From DAHUXN01 sp963811805 (GTDB lineage: Bacteria > Acidobacteriota > Terriglobia > Acidiferrales > UBA7541), in NCBI GenBank assembly GCA_963811805.1, contig CAWESU010000001.1:2976001-3040000 (forward strand): 64,000 nucleotides of DNA, given 5' to 3'. Below, in pieces: positions 62,065-64,000 of the stretch. Position 1 is the first letter of the stretch. The number at the start of each line of letters is the position of its first letter. The position numbers were made by a program, and so were the translations under genes. The notes beneath the pieces were generated by a model, which worked only from the letters and a program-made list of their open reading frames with translations, searched no databases and was not told where the DNA came from.

Positions 62065-64000
62065 TCAAAATCGAAATCGCAAATTTGCGAACGCCGAGAA
62101 CAGCGTCCGGCTCGTATAAATATCTTGAAATCCTTGCCCCGGTTGAAAGACCGACCCGCCAAAGGTCAGTGCGATATTTTCTGTAAGTGGCGGCCGGTAT
62201 TTCGCGCCCAGATCGAACTCCTCGCCGATGTCGTGGCGAATCGGCGACTGAAACAGCACCAATTCGAACGGCTCGGTGCGGTCGAACCGCATGTAGTTGA
62301 CGTTCGTTACCGCGGTCAGCTTCGTCGTCACGTCAAAATCCGCTCCGGCGTTGTAAATCCAGATTCCCGGATTTACAAAATTCGCCTGCCCCTCGTTTTT
62401 GTCCGACCGCAGGTTCGGCAGCAAACTCTCTTCCGGCGTCAGCTCCACCCCGGAACCGGTGAGCCGTATCGCCTCGCGGTTCCAGAAGCTGAAAATCCCG
62501 CCCGCGAACGCTGGATTGTCGATGATGGCGTCGAATCCGCGCGCTCGGCCGTCGCGCGGGTTCGCATCGCCGGAAGCGTAAAGGAACGACCCGCGAAACC
62601 TCATCCAATCCTTGTCTTTCGATAGCTCCAGCGCCGCCATCTGCGCGTTCACCGTCACTTTGCGTCCCGCGATTGGATTGAACGTGTCGTAGCCCAGCGC
62701 CTGGTAAAAGGCGTGGCTCACGTTCACCGGCCCAATGTGCCCGTCGCTCGTCCAGCCCAGATACGCCACGCGAATCCCGTGCGTTTCCACTCCCGCGCCC
62801 TGATTCACCACGTTTCCGATTGGCGCAGGCCGCACCAGGAATCCATCCGTGTTGTAATGAATCGTCGGATCGTCTTTGTTGTACGCCACGATGAACTCCG
62901 TCGTGTATCCCTTCCACAAAAAATCCTGCATATAGAAATTCGCCACGCCAACCTGCTGATGCCGCCGCTCGAACGTGTTCAGCCCGCTGTTGGTGTCTTT
63001 CTCGATCATCTGAAAGTACGCCAGGTTGTACTGCCAGCGATTCGAGTTCAGGTTCCCGAAGATCCGCAGCCCGGGCTGCTCGTCCGAAAAAAGGAATCCC
63101 CGAAAGTCGCTGGTGAATTGCTGAATTCCCGCGCGCACCGAAACAAAGTCGTAATTCGGACTCAGGTCCGCAATCTTGTATTCCGCGAATAATTCCTGCA
63201 CTCCGATGTGTGTGTCGTAGCGCGATGTCCCCGCGCGCACGTCGATGTTCACAATTCCCAATTCCTGCGTGTCCAGGTAGTTGATGTTGAATTCCGGTGT
63301 GAAGCGGATGCGCCAATCGACCGGCTTGAAACTCGTGTCGCCGTGGAAAAGGTCAAACGTGAACCGGAAATTCTGATTCAGAAAACTCTCCTCGCCCTTG
63401 CCGAAAAAAGCCGCCGTTCCCGGCTCCGCGCGACTCACTCCGCTCGGCGATGGCACCAGCCGCTCGTCAAAAAGCGTGTCGCTCGTTCCCGTGAAGTTGA
63501 AAAATATCGAATTCCCGATGATCGGATAATCGCCCTTCCATTTATTTCTGTTGAACGGATCCCACCAATGCCCCTGCATGTACGGATATTCGCCGCGGCT
63601 CGCGTAGCGCTTCCATTCCGGCATCGCGACGTCCCAGCGATCCGGCTCCGCCTCAAAAACCTCGTTTTCGGGAGGCAACGCCTGCGCCGCCGCTGCGTTC
63701 GTCTGCGCGCTGGGCTGCTGAATTTGGTGGTAACTGGGCAAGACCGGCATCGGCTGCCGCGGAACTGGCGCCGCTCCCGGCTCTTGCGGCGGCCGTTGCG
63801 CGCTCGCGGGCGCCGTCAGCGCCTGCAGCCGCACTTCCATCGTGACAATTTCGCTCGCGGCAATGGAAATGCTCTCGCGCGAAAAACTTGCGAGCCCTTC
63901 TTTCTCAATCGTCAGCTTGTAAACTCCCGCCGTCACATCCCTGAATCGGAATATTCCATCCGCCGTAGTCGCCGTCTGCAGCGTTTGTCCGCCTGCCGCC
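62065..64000 (-). CDS. Outer-membrane beta-barrel protein with CarboxypepD-reg-like N-terminus (5' end outside window)
   Basis: The frame is open from base 64000 to its stop at 62065, so the gene begins beyond the window; at least 645 residues are present. The N-terminal part (TATTADGIFRFRDVTAGVYKLTIEKEG) is a carboxypeptidase-regulatory-like beta-sandwich. A Pro/Gln/Ala-rich linker follows, then about 540 residues of alternating strands ending in FANLRFRF, the terminal aromatic residue of an outer-membrane protein. No TonB-dependent plug domain is seen, so it behaves more like a porin than an OAR/TonB receptor. It heads an operon with the 1278-residue cytochrome, in the arrangement seen for porin-cytochrome conduits. 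Confidence 0.75.
   Translation of the reverse strand, partial: AAGGQTLQTATTADGIFRFRDVTAGVYKLTIEKEGLASFSRESISIAASEIVTMEVRLQALTAPASAQRPPQEPGAAPVPRQPMPVLPSYHQIQQPSAQTNAAAAQALPPENEVFEAEPDRWDVAMPEWKRYASRGEYPYMQGHWWDPFNRNKWKGDYPIIGNSIFFNFTGTSDTLFDERLVPSPSGVSRAEPGTAAFFGKGEESFLNQNFRFTFDLFHGDTSFKPVDWRIRFTPEFNINYLDTQELGIVNIDVRAGTSRYDTHIGVQELFAEYKIADLSPNYDFVSVRAGIQQFTSDFRGFLFSDEQPGLRIFGNLNSNRWQYNLAYFQMIEKDTNSGLNTFERRHQQVGVANFYMQDFLWKGYTTEFIVAYNKDDPTIHYNTDGFLVRPAPIGNVVNQGAGVETHGIRVAYLGWTSDGHIGPVNVSHAFYQALGYDTFNPIAGRKVTVNAQMAALELSKDKDWMRFRGSFLYASGDANPRDGRARGFDAIIDNPAFAGGIFSFWNREAIRLTGSGVELTPEESLLPNLRSDKNEGQANFVNPGIWIYNAGADFDVTTKLTAVTNVNYMRFDRTEPFELVLFQSPIRHDIGEEFDLGAKYRPPLTENIALTFGGSVFQPGQGFQDIYTSRTLFSAFANLRFRF

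Noticed and set aside
62333..63316. 327-codon minus-strand frame inside the barrel gene
   Set aside because: It lies wholly within the barrel gene in another frame and lacks strand periodicity or a C-terminal aromatic.

Overview
The window looks like a chromosomal segment of a GC-rich, Gram-negative soil bacterium, most probably an Acidobacteriota (Acidobacteriia/Blastocatellia-like). The pointers are a paired DUF1800/DUF1501 locus, an LPS core cluster (waaA-lpxK-waaF-gmhB-rfaE1-rfaE2-waaC), Mla/MCE lipid transport, a BamD-type lipoprotein, an outer-membrane barrel with a carboxypeptidase-regulatory-like N-terminus, and multihaem cytochromes. Taxonomy is inferred from gene content only. No tRNA, rRNA, CRISPR array, insertion sequence or phage gene was recognised.

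Layout: 1-4187 (+) metabolic genes (end of an isopropylmalate-synthase-like gene, M20 peptidase, YtcJ-like amidohydrolase, DMT exporter). 4203-7319 (-) zinc alcohol dehydrogenase, a small secreted protein preceded by a coupled 34-codon ORF, and an AGXT2-like aminotransferase. 7641-11274 (+) a small conserved protein and the DUF1800/DUF1501 pair. 11316-21686 (-) larE, an orphan POTRA protein, glmS, purS, adenosine-deaminase-like gene, amino-acid permease, pcrA/uvrD and a secreted protein. 21803-29223 (+) a tightly overlapping LPS inner-core operon, a small methyltransferase and a DUF2007 protein. 29251-47405 (-) a long housekeeping run: aroC, def, fmt, rsmB, PASTA protein, rpe, bamD, response regulator, valS, birA, coaX, a conserved unknown, rlmD, comEC. 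47546-50406 (+) mlaE-mlaF-mlaD.

The accessory and most interesting part is 50436-64000. It encodes a pentahaem cytochrome (-), then a (+) operon of a fused NuoE-NuoF NAD(P)H-oxidising flavoprotein, a 715-residue protein joining NuoG/HoxU-like iron-sulfur domains, two cyclic-nucleotide-binding domains and a four-cluster ferredoxin, a small histidine-bearing membrane protein (b-cytochrome-like) and a membrane-anchored decahaem cytochrome. Converging on it (-) are an outer-membrane barrel gene and a 1278-residue cytochrome with ten haem sites and a seven-repeat LVIVD-type propeller. The simplest reading is a chain from cytosolic NAD(P)H through an iron-sulfur relay and the inner membrane to periplasmic and outer-membrane cytochromes, possibly gated by a cyclic nucleotide. 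This wiring is an inference from domains and gene order, not a demonstrated pathway.
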